This document shows, piece by piece, positions 8,923 through 16,946 of a stretch of 64,000 bases of DNA (position 1 is the first letter of the stretch; every line of letters starts with the position of its first letter). The position numbers and the translations under genes were made by a program. Origin of the DNA: Prevotella sp. Lineage in GTDB: Bacteria > Bacteroidota > Bacteroidia > Bacteroidales > Bacteroidaceae. Under the pieces are notes generated by a model. That model ran no database searches. It was not told the origin of the DNA and saw only the letters and a program-made list of their open reading frames with translations. The stretch covers positions 1 through 64,000 of the forward strand of contig JALEKD010000010.1 of NCBI GenBank assembly GCA_022769285.1, given 5' to 3'.

Positions 8923-9810
8923 ATGGCACGAAATAAATTCAAAGGCTTAGGTATAGCACTGATTACGCCTTTTACGCAAGACGGGGCTGTAGATTTCCCC
9001 GCACTGAAAAGACTCATAACTTATCAATTGGATAATGGCGCCGATTTCTTGTGCATACTGGCCACCACGGGCGAGGCTCCATGCCTGACTCGCGAGGAGA
9101 AGGAGAAAATCACCGAGACTGTCAAGGAACTGGCCCAGGGTAAGGTGCCTATACTGAAGTACTGCGGAGGTAACAATACACGCGCCGTGGTCGAAGAGAT
9201 ACAGAATACAGACTGGACGGGCATAGACGGAATACTCAGTATATGTCCATACTATAACAAGCCATCGCAGGAGGGGCTCTACAAGCATTTCAAGGCCATC
9301 AGCGCCGTGAGCCCGCTACCCATCGTATTATATAATGTACCTGGACGAACCGGGGTGAACCTCAAGCCCGACACGCTGGTACGTCTGGCGCGCGAGTGCG
9401 ATAACATCGTGGCTGTCAAGGAGGCCAGTGGATCTCTGGAGCAGGTTGACGAGATTATCAAGAACAAGCCTGAGGGATTTGAGGTGATTAGCGGCGACGA
9501 TGCGCTTACCTTCCCCATGGTGGCCAGCGGTGCCGTGGGGGTAATATCGGTCATTGGCAACGCCCTGCCCAAGGAATTTTCGCGGATGATACGCTTGGAG
9601 TTCAAGGGAGAGTACGAGCCAGCCCGCAAGATACACCACCGTTTTACCGAGCTGTACAAGTTGCTCTTCGTAGACGGCAACCCAGCTGGCGTAAAGGCTC
9701 TGCTTAACGATATGGGCTACATAGAGAATGTACTCAGGCTCCCGCTGGTTCCTACTACTATCGCTACCAAGGAGAAGATGGCCGAGATACTCAAGGAACT
9801 GCGTATCTGA
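8923..9810 (+). CDS. dapA: 4-hydroxy-tetrahydrodipicolinate synthase
   Basis: This enzyme condenses pyruvate with aspartate semialdehyde at the start of the diaminopimelate/lysine branch. The 295-residue TIM barrel has the Schiff-base lysine in VAVKEASG, YNVPGRTG with the catalytic tyrosine, and TTGEAPCL (normally TTGEsxTL), where the usual serine/threonine position carries a proline-cysteine pair. The frame is open upstream into the previous gene, but the promoter at 8871-8901 fixes the start at 8923. A hairpin follows the gene. Confidence 0.95.
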   Translation: MARNKFKGLGIALITPFTQDGAVDFPALKRLITYQLDNGADFLCILATTGEAPCLTREEKEKITETVKELAQGKVPILKYCGGNNTRAVVEEIQNTDWTGIDGILSICPYYNKPSQEGLYKHFKAISAVSPLPIVLYNVPGRTGVNLKPDTLVRLARECDNIVAVKEASGSLEQVDEIIKNKPEGFEVISGDDALTFPMVASGAVGVISVIGNALPKEFSRMIRLEFKGEYEPARKIHHRFTELYKLLFVDGNPAGVKALLNDMGYIENVLRLPLVPTTIATKEKMAEILKELRI

Positions 9811-9856
9811 TAAGCGGCACCCCCTGCGCGAACCGCAGGGATGGCTCCTATACATA

Positions 9857-9898
9857 CAGAGAGGGCTACATTTGCTGTTGCAGGTGTAGCCCTCTCTG
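9857..9898. terminator. Bidirectional terminator between dapA and ansA
   Basis: A 14-bp perfect stem (CAGAGAGGGCTACA with TGTAGCCCTCTCTG) and a 14-nt loop lie between the convergent genes. There is no strong T-tract. Confidence 0.65.
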
Positions 9899-9918
9899 CG
9901 TAGATGGCCGCCGGTGGC

Positions 9919-10959
9919 TTACAGGTTCTCTGTAAACTCGCCGGCGATAGGGTGGGCCATCAGCTGACGTATCTTGTCGGCATCCCGATACTGGGCCTGA
10001 AGGAACATGAGCTTGGTGGCTGCCGCCTCGACAGTGCTGTCGCGTCCGGAGATGATGCCCGCGTCGAGCAACTGTATGCCCGTGTCGTAGCGGCTCATCT
10101 CTACACATCCGGCCACACACTGGCTGATGTTGACCACCACCACACCCCGCTCGCTGGCTTCTTTCAGCGCCCGTATAATCCATGGATAGTGGGGCGCATT
10201 GCCGCTGCCGAAACTACGCATGATGATGCCGCGTAGCTCGGGGGCCTCGAGCACATGCTTAACGATGTGTTCCTCGATACCGGGGAAGAGGGAGAAGATG
10301 ATAACATTGCGATCCATCTTGTGGTGAGCCACCATGGGCCGCGAGTAGTCGGGGTGCAGGATGTGGTGCTCGTGAAAGGTGAAGTTGACACCCGCATCGC
10401 ACAGGTGGGGATAGTTAAACGAATCAAAGGCATTGAACCCATCGGCGTTCTTCTTGGTCGAGCGGTTGCCACGGAGCAGATGCCCGTTAAAGTAGATACA
10501 CACTTCGGGCACTACGGGCGTTCCGTCCCTGTGGTAGGTCGATGCCAGTTCGATGCTGGTCAGTATATTCTCCTTGCCGTCGGTGCGCAGCTGGCCCAGG
10601 GGCAACTGGCTGCCGGTAAGTATCACGGGCTTGGTCAGGTTTTCCAGTAAGAACGACAGAGCCGAGGCTGTATAGGCCATGGTGTCGGTACCATGCAGGA
10701 TGACGAAACCATCGTAGCGGCTATATAGCGACTCAATAATCTCTACCAGCTTAATCCAGGAGCGCGGGCTCATGTCGCTGGAGTCGATGGGAGGGTCGAA
10801 CTGAAAGATATCAATGTCAGTCTTGATATACTTGAACTCTGGCAGATGCTCCTTGAGGTGTTTAAAGTCCAGGGGCTCAAGGGCACCCGTCTGGGGGTTG
10901 ACATCCATCCCGATGGTGCCACCAGTATATATCAGAAGTACTTTTCCGTTCCAATTCAT
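9919..10959 (-). CDS. ansA: Type I L-asparaginase
   Basis: This enzyme hydrolyses asparagine to aspartate and ammonia. The 346-residue protein has both nucleophile motifs: TGGTIGM near the N-terminus and HGTDTMAYTASAL around residue 90. No signal peptide is visible, so the protein is probably cytoplasmic like EcAI. An upstream GTG gives one more residue; the ATG at 10959 is preferred. It is divergent from uxaC, and the two promoters overlap in the gap. Confidence 0.92.
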   Translation of the reverse strand: MNWNGKVLLIYTGGTIGMDVNPQTGALEPLDFKHLKEHLPEFKYIKTDIDIFQFDPPIDSSDMSPRSWIKLVEIIESLYSRYDGFVILHGTDTMAYTASALSFLLENLTKPVILTGSQLPLGQLRTDGKENILTSIELASTYHRDGTPVVPEVCIYFNGHLLRGNRSTKKNADGFNAFDSFNYPHLCDAGVNFTFHEHHILHPDYSRPMVAHHKMDRNVIIFSLFPGIEEHIVKHVLEAPELRGIIMRSFGSGNAPHYPWIIRALKEASERGVVVVNISQCVAGCVEMSRYDTGIQLLDAGIISGRDSTVEAAATKLMFLQAQYRDADKIRQLMAHPIAGEFTENL

Positions 10960-11005
10960 CACGGTAATCGCTTAGCGGATTGTAGATAATTAAAAAAAAT
11001 TAGTG

Positions 11006-11036
11006 CAAATATAGCATATTTTTGGCTGTGTGCAAA
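11006..11036 (-). promoter_or_regulatory. Promoter of ansA
   Basis: On the minus strand, TTTG (11036-11033) and TATATTTG (11013-11006) are 19 nt apart. The region overlaps the divergent uxaC promoter. Confidence 0.7.
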
Positions 11037-11054
11037 AAAAAGTCCGTACATTTG
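11021..11054 (+). promoter_or_regulatory. Promoter of uxaC
   Basis: TTTG (11021-11024) and TACATTTG (11047-11054) are 22 nt apart, slightly longer than usual. It shares bases with the ansA promoter on the other strand. Confidence 0.65.
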
Positions 11055-11090
11055 CAAACAAAAATAGAACTTAAAAACATATTTGCGATT

Positions 11091-12494
11091 ATGAAACAGT
11101 TTATGGACGCGGACTTTCTGCTTGACACAGAGACCGCCAAGCATCTGTACCATGACCATGCGGCCAAGATGCCCATCATTGACTATCACTGTCACCTCGA
11201 CCCGAAGATGGTAGCCGAAGACCACCGTTTTACCAATATCACCGAGCTCTGGCTGGGTGGCGACCACTACAAGTGGCGAGCCATGCGTACCAATGGCGTT
11301 GATGAGAAATACATTACCGGCAACGCCTCTGACTGGGAGAAGTTTGAGAAGTGGGCTGAAACGATGCCTTACTGCTACCGCAACCCCCTGTACCACTGGA
11401 CTCACCTCGAACTGCGTACGGGCTTCGGCATCGACAAGTTGCTCTGCCCTGAAACGGCCCGTGAGATATACGATGAGTGTAACGAAAAGCTGAAACAGCC
11501 TGAGTACTCGGCCCGTGGGTTGATGCGTCGTTACCATGTGGAGTGCGTGTGTACCACCGACGACCCTATAGACGACCTGGCCTATCACCGCAAGACCCGT
11601 GAGAGTGGTTTTGAAATCAAGATGATACCTGCCTGGCGTCCCGACAAGGCTATGAACATCGACAAGGAAGGTTTCGCTGGCTATGTGAAGCAACTTGGCC
11701 AGGCCGCCGGTATCGACATAAGCTCTTTCAAGGATATGGTAGATGCCCTGCAGAAGCGCCACGACTACTTTAACGCCAACGGCTGTCGCCTGTCGGACCA
11801 TGGCATGGACGAGTTCTACGATGAGCCTTATACCGACTCGCAGATAGACACTATATTTGCCAAATCAATGCGCGGCATGAGTCTGTCGGCCCTCGAGGTG
11901 CGTCAGTACAAGAACTGTTTCCTCACCCTCTGCGCTGAGATGGACGCTGCAGACAACTGGACACAGCAGTACCACTATGGCCCCATCCGTAATAACAACA
12001 CGCTGATGTATAAGAAGCTGGGTCCCGATACCGGATTTGACTCTATTGGCGAGTTCAGCACGGCCACGGCTATGGCCCGGTTCCTCGATAAACTCAACAC
12101 GGCCGGCAAGCTCACCCGTACTATAATATATACGCTCAATCCCTGTGCCAATGAGATGATAGCAGCCATGTTAGGCAACTTCCAGGACGGTTCGGTGCCC
12201 GGCAAGATACAGTTTGGCGCTGGCTGGTGGTTCAATGACCAACTCGACGGTATGACCCGCCAGATGAACGCCCTGTCCAACTTAGGGCTGCTGTCTCGCT
12301 TCGTGGGCATGCTTACCGACTCGCGCTCGTTCCTCAGCTATCCGCGCCATGAGTACTTCCGCCGCTTGCTCTGCAACCTGATAGGTACCGATGTGGAGAA
12401 TGGACTGATACCCAATGACGATGCCTCGCTGAGCCGTATGGTCGAAGACATTTCGTACTACAATGCCCGCCGTTACTTCGGTTTCTACGAGTAA
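11091..12494 (+). CDS. uxaC: Glucuronate (uronate) isomerase
   Basis: This enzyme isomerises glucuronate to fructuronate (and galacturonate to tagaturonate) in pectin and glucuronide breakdown. The 467-residue protein has the amidohydrolase-like metal motif YHCHLDP near residue 30 and the family signatures LWLGGDHYKWRAMR and GWWFND. Its length fits the family. ATG 11091 lies just after the promoter; the frame upstream is not transcribed. No other uronate genes are nearby, so the gene stands alone. Confidence 0.95.
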   Translation: MKQFMDADFLLDTETAKHLYHDHAAKMPIIDYHCHLDPKMVAEDHRFTNITELWLGGDHYKWRAMRTNGVDEKYITGNASDWEKFEKWAETMPYCYRNPLYHWTHLELRTGFGIDKLLCPETAREIYDECNEKLKQPEYSARGLMRRYHVECVCTTDDPIDDLAYHRKTRESGFEIKMIPAWRPDKAMNIDKEGFAGYVKQLGQAAGIDISSFKDMVDALQKRHDYFNANGCRLSDHGMDEFYDEPYTDSQIDTIFAKSMRGMSLSALEVRQYKNCFLTLCAEMDAADNWTQQYHYGPIRNNNTLMYKKLGPDTGFDSIGEFSTATAMARFLDKLNTAGKLTRTIIYTLNPCANEMIAAMLGNFQDGSVPGKIQFGAGWWFNDQLDGMTRQMNALSNLGLLSRFVGMLTDSRSFLSYPRHEYFRRLLCNLIGTDVENGLIPNDDASLSRMVEDISYYNARRYFGFYE

Positions 12495-12516
12495 CCCCGC
12501 GACTTTCCCCATATTC

Positions 12517-12553
12517 AGGGCCTTCATGTTCATAGTAGCATGGAGGCCCTTCT
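12517..12553 (+). terminator. Terminator-like hairpin after uxaC
   Basis: AGGGCCTTCATG pairs with CATGGAGGCCCT (one G-U pair) around a 10-nt loop, followed by a short TTCTC stretch. Confidence 0.6.
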
Positions 12554-12580
12554 CGATTTCCCGAGCCATCACGGGAGATT

Positions 12581-12860
12581 AAAAGTAAAAAGATAAAAGG
12601 AGCAAAAAGATAAAAAGCGCTGGGCCGTGGCTGTCTTGATGACAGGTGTAATACCCTTTGAAATTGCAGAGACCGACTTTTGCGATGCTGGAAACCGTCT
12701 TTGGCGAGCTGGGAGCCGTCTTTAGGAACGCAAAGATTAGTCTTTTCGTTTCGCACGATGGTCACTGGCGTACAACTGACCAGCGCCGACATGCAGGGAA
12801 CGTTTTTTGCTTTTTTGCTCTTTTACCTTTTTATCTTTTAAAATTATCGTTTTACTTTTC
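12581..12860. repeat. MITE-like element, copy A
   Basis: An A-rich left arm (12581-12618, built from AAAAGTAAAAAGATAAAAGG-like blocks) mirrors a T-rich right arm (12803-12860, with TTTTACCTTTTTATC). Between them lie a four-unit 21-bp array and a segment with GACCAGCG. Copies at 43018-43234 and 61468-61702 share the same parts. No reading frame suggests a transposase, so it would be non-autonomous if mobile. Confidence 0.6.
12669..12752. repeat. 21-bp repeat array, four units
   Basis: Units of exactly 21 nt start at 12669, 12690, 12711 and 12732. The third contains GGGAGCCGTCTTTA, shared with the arrays at 31685, 43024 and 61557. Confidence 0.8.
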
Positions 12861-13015
12861 AAAGCCTTGGCAGGGTAGGAGAGGGTAGTCAGATGGTGGT
12901 AGGCTGATGGCCCGGAATAACCCACTGGCGGGTCAGTTTTTTCGGGCTTGTACTAAGTACATTTGGGTAGGATGTTACTTTTTTCGGATCCATGATGGTT
13001 TTTACTCTAAAAACC

Positions 13016-13047
13016 TTTGCCGTTGTCAAAAAATAGTAGTATTTTTG
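13016..13047 (+). promoter_or_regulatory. Promoter of the Wza-like gene
   Basis: TTTG (13016-13019) and TATTTTTG (13040-13047) are 20 nt apart. This makes the upstream open frame untranscribed and favours ATG 13080. Confidence 0.72.
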
Positions 13048-13079
13048 CAGAAAGTTTAATGAAGTTTTTTCGATACGAT

Positions 13080-13880
13080 ATGAAACGATACACCATCCCG
13101 TTCATTATGCTGATGGCAGTGCTCTTTATGGCAGCTTGCTCAGGCAGTAAGAAAGTTGCTTATTTCCAGAATATTCAGTCTGTTGACTTCGACAAGTCAA
13201 AAGGTCTGTATGACGCTAAGATTATGCCGAAGGACCAGCTTACCATCACGGTGAGCACGCAGAACCCAGAGGCCGCCATACCATTTAACCTGTCTGTTTC
13301 GAACACACTGAACAGTACGGGGCAACTGTCGACGGGTGCGGGCTCGCTGCAGCCTTATCTGGTAGACAACGCGGGTAACATCAACTTCCCCGTGATAGGC
13401 AAGTTGCATGTACAGGGGCTCACCAAGACTCAGTGTCAGGACTTGATAGCTAAAAGCATAGCTCCCTATCTGGCCAAGGCCGAAAAGCCAGTGGTAACGG
13501 TAAACATGTCGAGCTACCACGTTACCGTGTTGGGCGAGGTGGCCAAACCCTGTGTGATACCGGTTACCGCTGAGAAGATGAGTGTGATGGAGGCGCTGGC
13601 CGAAGCCGGCGACCTGACTATATATGGTAAGCGCGATAACGTGATACTCATACGCGAGTCGGAAACTGGCCAAAAGGAGTATCACTACCTTGATCTCAAC
13701 GATGCTAATATATTCAACTCGCCCTATTATTACTTACAACAGAATGATATAATATATGTAGAGCCTAACGGAGTGAAAGCCAAGAACTCAGGCATCGGTA
13801 GCTCTACTACACTATGGTTCTCCTTTGTAAGTATTCTTACCTCGGTAGCGGCATTAGTTGTCAACATAGTAAGAAAGTAA
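13080..13880 (+). CDS. Polysaccharide export lipoprotein, Wza-like
   Basis: A 266-residue outer-membrane export protein of the Wza/BexD family. A signal peptide ends in the lipobox FMAAC at about residue 20. A Poly_export domain (about residues 45-130, LVDNAGNINFPVIGKLHVQGLT) and a SLBB-type domain (VTVLGEVAKP onward) follow. A hydrophobic segment near the C-terminus (WFSFVSILTSVAALVVNIV) could cross the outer membrane. No Wzc tyrosine kinase or glycosyltransferase cluster is adjacent, so it is an orphan, or its partners lie elsewhere. ATG 13059 is an alternative start but would be nearly leaderless. An intrinsic terminator follows. Confidence 0.88.
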   Translation: MKRYTIPFIMLMAVLFMAACSGSKKVAYFQNIQSVDFDKSKGLYDAKIMPKDQLTITVSTQNPEAAIPFNLSVSNTLNSTGQLSTGAGSLQPYLVDNAGNINFPVIGKLHVQGLTKTQCQDLIAKSIAPYLAKAEKPVVTVNMSSYHVTVLGEVAKPCVIPVTAEKMSVMEALAEAGDLTIYGKRDNVILIRESETGQKEYHYLDLNDANIFNSPYYYLQQNDIIYVEPNGVKAKNSGIGSSTTLWFSFVSILTSVAALVVNIVRK

Positions 13881-13890
13881 GATAAAGAGA

Positions 13891-13937
13891 AATGAAGGAT
13901 GTTTTGTTAGTAGACATACATTCTTCATTTTTTTTAA
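13891..13937 (+). terminator. Intrinsic terminator
   Basis: A 12-bp stem (AATGAAGGATGT with ACATTCTTCATT, one G-U pair), a 15-nt loop and then a run of eight T. It separates the Wza-like gene from purF. Confidence 0.8.
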
Positions 13938-13957
13938 GATAACAGATATAACAAGAC

Positions 13958-15844
13958 ATGGAAGTATTGAAACATGAGTGCGGCGTGGCCATGGTGAGGT
14001 TGCTCAAGCCCCTGTCGTACTATCAGAAGAAATACGGCACATGGATGTATGGCCTTAATAAACTCTACCTGATGATGGAGAAGCAGCATAACCGCGGCCA
14101 GGAAGGCGCGGGTATGGCCTGCGTAAAACTCGGGACGCAGCCCGGTAACGAATACATGTTCCGCGAGCGCGCTGAAGGCAAGGACGCCATCCGCGAGATA
14201 TTCGGTACCGTACACGCCAACTATCGCGGGGTGCCTGCCAACCAGGTTCCGGACGCTGCCTATGCCAAGGAGCAGCTACCCTTTGCCGGCGAGCTCTACA
14301 TGGGCCACCTCAGATACTCTACCACAGGCAAGCGCGGGCTGTCGTACGTACACCCGTTCCTGCGCCGTAATAACTGGCGGGCCAAGAACCTCTGCCTGTG
14401 TGGTAACTTTAACATGACTAACATCGAGGAAATCTTCGCCAAACTTACCCGTCAAGGCCAATGCCCCCGTATCTATAGCGACAGCTATATCATGCTCGAG
14501 CTGATGGGCCACAGGCTGGACCGCGAGGTGGAACGCAACTTCGTGGCAGCCCGCGAGCAGGGCCTTACCGATACCGACATCACCCGCTACATCGAGGACC
14601 ACGTGAAGATGAGTAATGTGCTCAAGACCACTATGGTCGACTTTGACGGCGGCTACGTAGTATGTGGTCTCACGGGCTCTGGCGAGATGTTCTCCATGCG
14701 CGACCCCTGGGGCATCCGCCCTGCTTTCTACTATATCGATGACGAGGTGGTGGCCCTGGCCTCTGAGCGTCCCGTATTGCAGACTACATTTGACCTGAGT
14801 TGCGAGGATGTCAAGGAACTGCAGCCCGGTACCGCCCTCATGGTAAAGCGCAATGGTGCCTGCTCTATAGAGCGCATCCTGGAGCAGCGGGGCGACTCGG
14901 CCTGCTCGTTCGAGCGCATTTACTTTTCGCGCGGCTCTGACCGTGATATCTATCAGGAGCGCAAGCGCCTGGGCTCGCAGCTTACCGAACCCATACTCCG
15001 GGCCATAGACTACGACACGGCCCACACCGTGTTCTCCTTTATCCCCAATACGGCCGAGGTGGCTTTCTACGGACTGCTGCAGGGCTTCAAGCACTATGTA
15101 CACGAGAAGAAGATAGCCGCCATACAGCACTTGGGCCATGTGCCCACCCGCGAGGAACTCGATGCCATACTCTCTGAGTCGGTACGCATGGAGAAGGTGG
15201 CCTGGAAGGACATCAAGCTACGTACCTTTATCACCGAGGGCAACTCGCGCAACGACTTGGCCTCGCATGTGTACGACATTACCTACGGTAGTGTGGAGCC
15301 CTATCAGGACAACTTGGTCGTTATCGACGACAGCATTGTGCGCGGCACCACGCTCAAGGAGAGTATCATCCGCATACTGGACCGTCTGCATCCTAAGAAG
15401 ATGGTGCTCGTAAGCAGCGCCCCTCAGATACGTTATCCTGATTACTATGGCATCGACATGGCTCGGTTAGAGGAGTTCTGCGTGTTCCGGGCCACCATGC
15501 AGTTGCTGCGCGAGCGTGGCATGGAGCAGCTTGTCCAGGACACCTATCAGAACTGCAAGGCCGAGCTGACCAAGCCCAAGGAACTGATGCGCAACTGTGT
15601 GCGCGACATCTACAAGCCCTTTACAGTAGAGGAGATTAACCACAAGATAGTAGACATGTTGCGCCCCGAGGGAGTTACCACGCCGATAGAGTTAGTATTC
15701 CAATCGGTCGACGGACTGCGTCAGGCCATCCCCCATCACAAGGGCGACTGGTACTTTACGGGTAAATATCCCACCCCCGGTGGTACCCGCCTGTGCAACC
15801 AGGCGTTTGTCAATTACATAGAGAAGAACTACAGAACAGAATAA
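13958..15844 (+). CDS. purF: Amidophosphoribosyltransferase, long form
   Basis: This enzyme transfers glutamine-derived ammonia to PRPP, the first committed purine step. At 628 residues it is over 100 longer than E. coli PurF. The N-terminus has a short propeptide-like stretch before Cys8 (HECGVAM), the likely glutaminase nucleophile after cleavage. A class II amidotransferase domain follows (MGHLRYSTTG, CGNFNMTN), then a phosphoribosyltransferase domain with the PRPP loop VVIDDSIVRGTT. The remaining C-terminal 130 or so residues are the family's extension. It lies 14 nt upstream of carA. Bacteroidales often have a second, standard-length PurF, so this one may serve a specialised role. Confidence 0.85.
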   Translation: MEVLKHECGVAMVRLLKPLSYYQKKYGTWMYGLNKLYLMMEKQHNRGQEGAGMACVKLGTQPGNEYMFRERAEGKDAIREIFGTVHANYRGVPANQVPDAAYAKEQLPFAGELYMGHLRYSTTGKRGLSYVHPFLRRNNWRAKNLCLCGNFNMTNIEEIFAKLTRQGQCPRIYSDSYIMLELMGHRLDREVERNFVAAREQGLTDTDITRYIEDHVKMSNVLKTTMVDFDGGYVVCGLTGSGEMFSMRDPWGIRPAFYYIDDEVVALASERPVLQTTFDLSCEDVKELQPGTALMVKRNGACSIERILEQRGDSACSFERIYFSRGSDRDIYQERKRLGSQLTEPILRAIDYDTAHTVFSFIPNTAEVAFYGLLQGFKHYVHEKKIAAIQHLGHVPTREELDAILSESVRMEKVAWKDIKLRTFITEGNSRNDLASHVYDITYGSVEPYQDNLVVIDDSIVRGTTLKESIIRILDRLHPKKMVLVSSAPQIRYPDYYGIDMARLEEFCVFRATMQLLRERGMEQLVQDTYQNCKAELTKPKELMRNCVRDIYKPFTVEEINHKIVDMLRPEGVTTPIELVFQSVDGLRQAIPHHKGDWYFTGKYPTPGGTRLCNQAFVNYIEKNYRTE

Positions 15845-15858
15845 CAAACCAAGAGATA

Positions 15859-16938
15859 ATGAGAAGTGTAACATTAGTCTTATCAGACGGTACGAAATTC
15901 CATGGAAAATCCTTTGGCTATGAGACGCCTGTCGCTGGCGAAGTAGTGTTCAACACGGCCATGATGGGCTACCCCGAGAGCCTGACCGATCCGTCGTATG
16001 CAGGACAGTTAATGGCGCTGACATTTCCGCTGGTCGGAAATTATGGAGTGCCGCCGTTTACAGTCGAGCCCAATGGTATTCCCACCTTTATGGAGAGCGA
16101 CCGCATCTATGCCTCGGCCATCATCGTGGCCGACTATAGCGAGCAGTATTCGCACTGGAATGCTGTAGAGAGCCTGGCCGACTGGCTCAAGCGCGAGCAC
16201 GTGCCCGGTATTACAGGTATTGATACGCGCGAGCTTACCAAGGTGCTGCGCGAGCATGGCGTAATGATGGGCAAGATAATCTTTGACGATGAGCCCGACA
16301 ATATCCCCGAGGCCCACTACGAGGGAGTAAACTTCGTTGACAAGGTGAGCTGCAAGCAGATTATCCGGTACAACGAGGGAGCCGGTAAGAAGGTAGTGCT
16401 GGTAGACTGCGGAGTGAAGGCCAATATCATCCGGTGCCTCATTAACCGTGGGGTCGAGGTGATACGCGTGCCCTGGAACTATGACTATACTGATATGGAT
16501 TTCGATGGTTTGTTCCTGGCCAATGGCCCTGGCGACCCCGATACCTGCGAGGCTGCCGTCAAGATTATCCAGAAGCAGATGAGTGCTTCGCGTAAGCCCA
16601 TCTGTGGTATCTGTATGGGTAACCAGCTGCTGGGCAAGGCTGCTGGCGCCACCATCTATAAGCTCAAGTACGGCCACCGCTCGCACAACCAGCCCGTGCG
16701 TATGGTGGGTACCACCAAGTGTTATGTAACAAGTCAGAACCACGGCTATGCAGTCAATGCCAAGACCCTGGGCTCTGACTGGGAGGAACTATTCGTCAAT
16801 ATGAACGACGGCTCTAACGAGGGCATCCGCCATAAGACCAATCCCTGGTTTAGCAGCCAGTTCCACCCTGAGGCTTGCTCTGGCCCCGTTGATACTGAGT
16901 TCATGTTTGACAAGTTTGTAGACACATTAATTAAGTAA
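15859..16938 (+). CDS. carA: Carbamoyl-phosphate synthase small subunit
   Basis: This glutaminase subunit supplies ammonia to CarB for carbamoyl phosphate. The 359-residue protein has the N-terminal CPSase small-subunit domain (GYPESLTDPSYAGQ), then a class I amidotransferase domain with the nucleophile cysteine in CGICMGNQLLG and the HPEA histidine-glutamate pair. ATG 15859 gives the family N-terminus; the frame upstream overlaps purF. carB starts 8 nt downstream. Confidence 0.97.
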   Translation: MRSVTLVLSDGTKFHGKSFGYETPVAGEVVFNTAMMGYPESLTDPSYAGQLMALTFPLVGNYGVPPFTVEPNGIPTFMESDRIYASAIIVADYSEQYSHWNAVESLADWLKREHVPGITGIDTRELTKVLREHGVMMGKIIFDDEPDNIPEAHYEGVNFVDKVSCKQIIRYNEGAGKKVVLVDCGVKANIIRCLINRGVEVIRVPWNYDYTDMDFDGLFLANGPGDPDTCEAAVKIIQKQMSASRKPICGICMGNQLLGKAAGATIYKLKYGHRSHNQPVRMVGTTKCYVTSQNHGYAVNAKTLGSDWEELFVNMNDGSNEGIRHKTNPWFSSQFHPEACSGPVDTEFMFDKFVDTLIK

Positions 16939-16946
16939 GATACATC

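Larger units (their letters stand above)
12495..13079. other. Intergenic region with a repeat element
   Basis: After the uxaC terminator this region contains one repeat element (12581-12860) and then the promoter of the next gene. A 76-codon frame at 12658 runs through the repeat and is not considered a gene. Confidence 0.7.

Noticed and set aside
12658..12888. A 76-codon frame through repeat copy A, with peptide similarity to frames in copies B and C.
   Set aside because: The peptide similarity follows from repeat homology with 21-nt periodicity; frames differ in length and there is no consistent start or ribosome-binding context.
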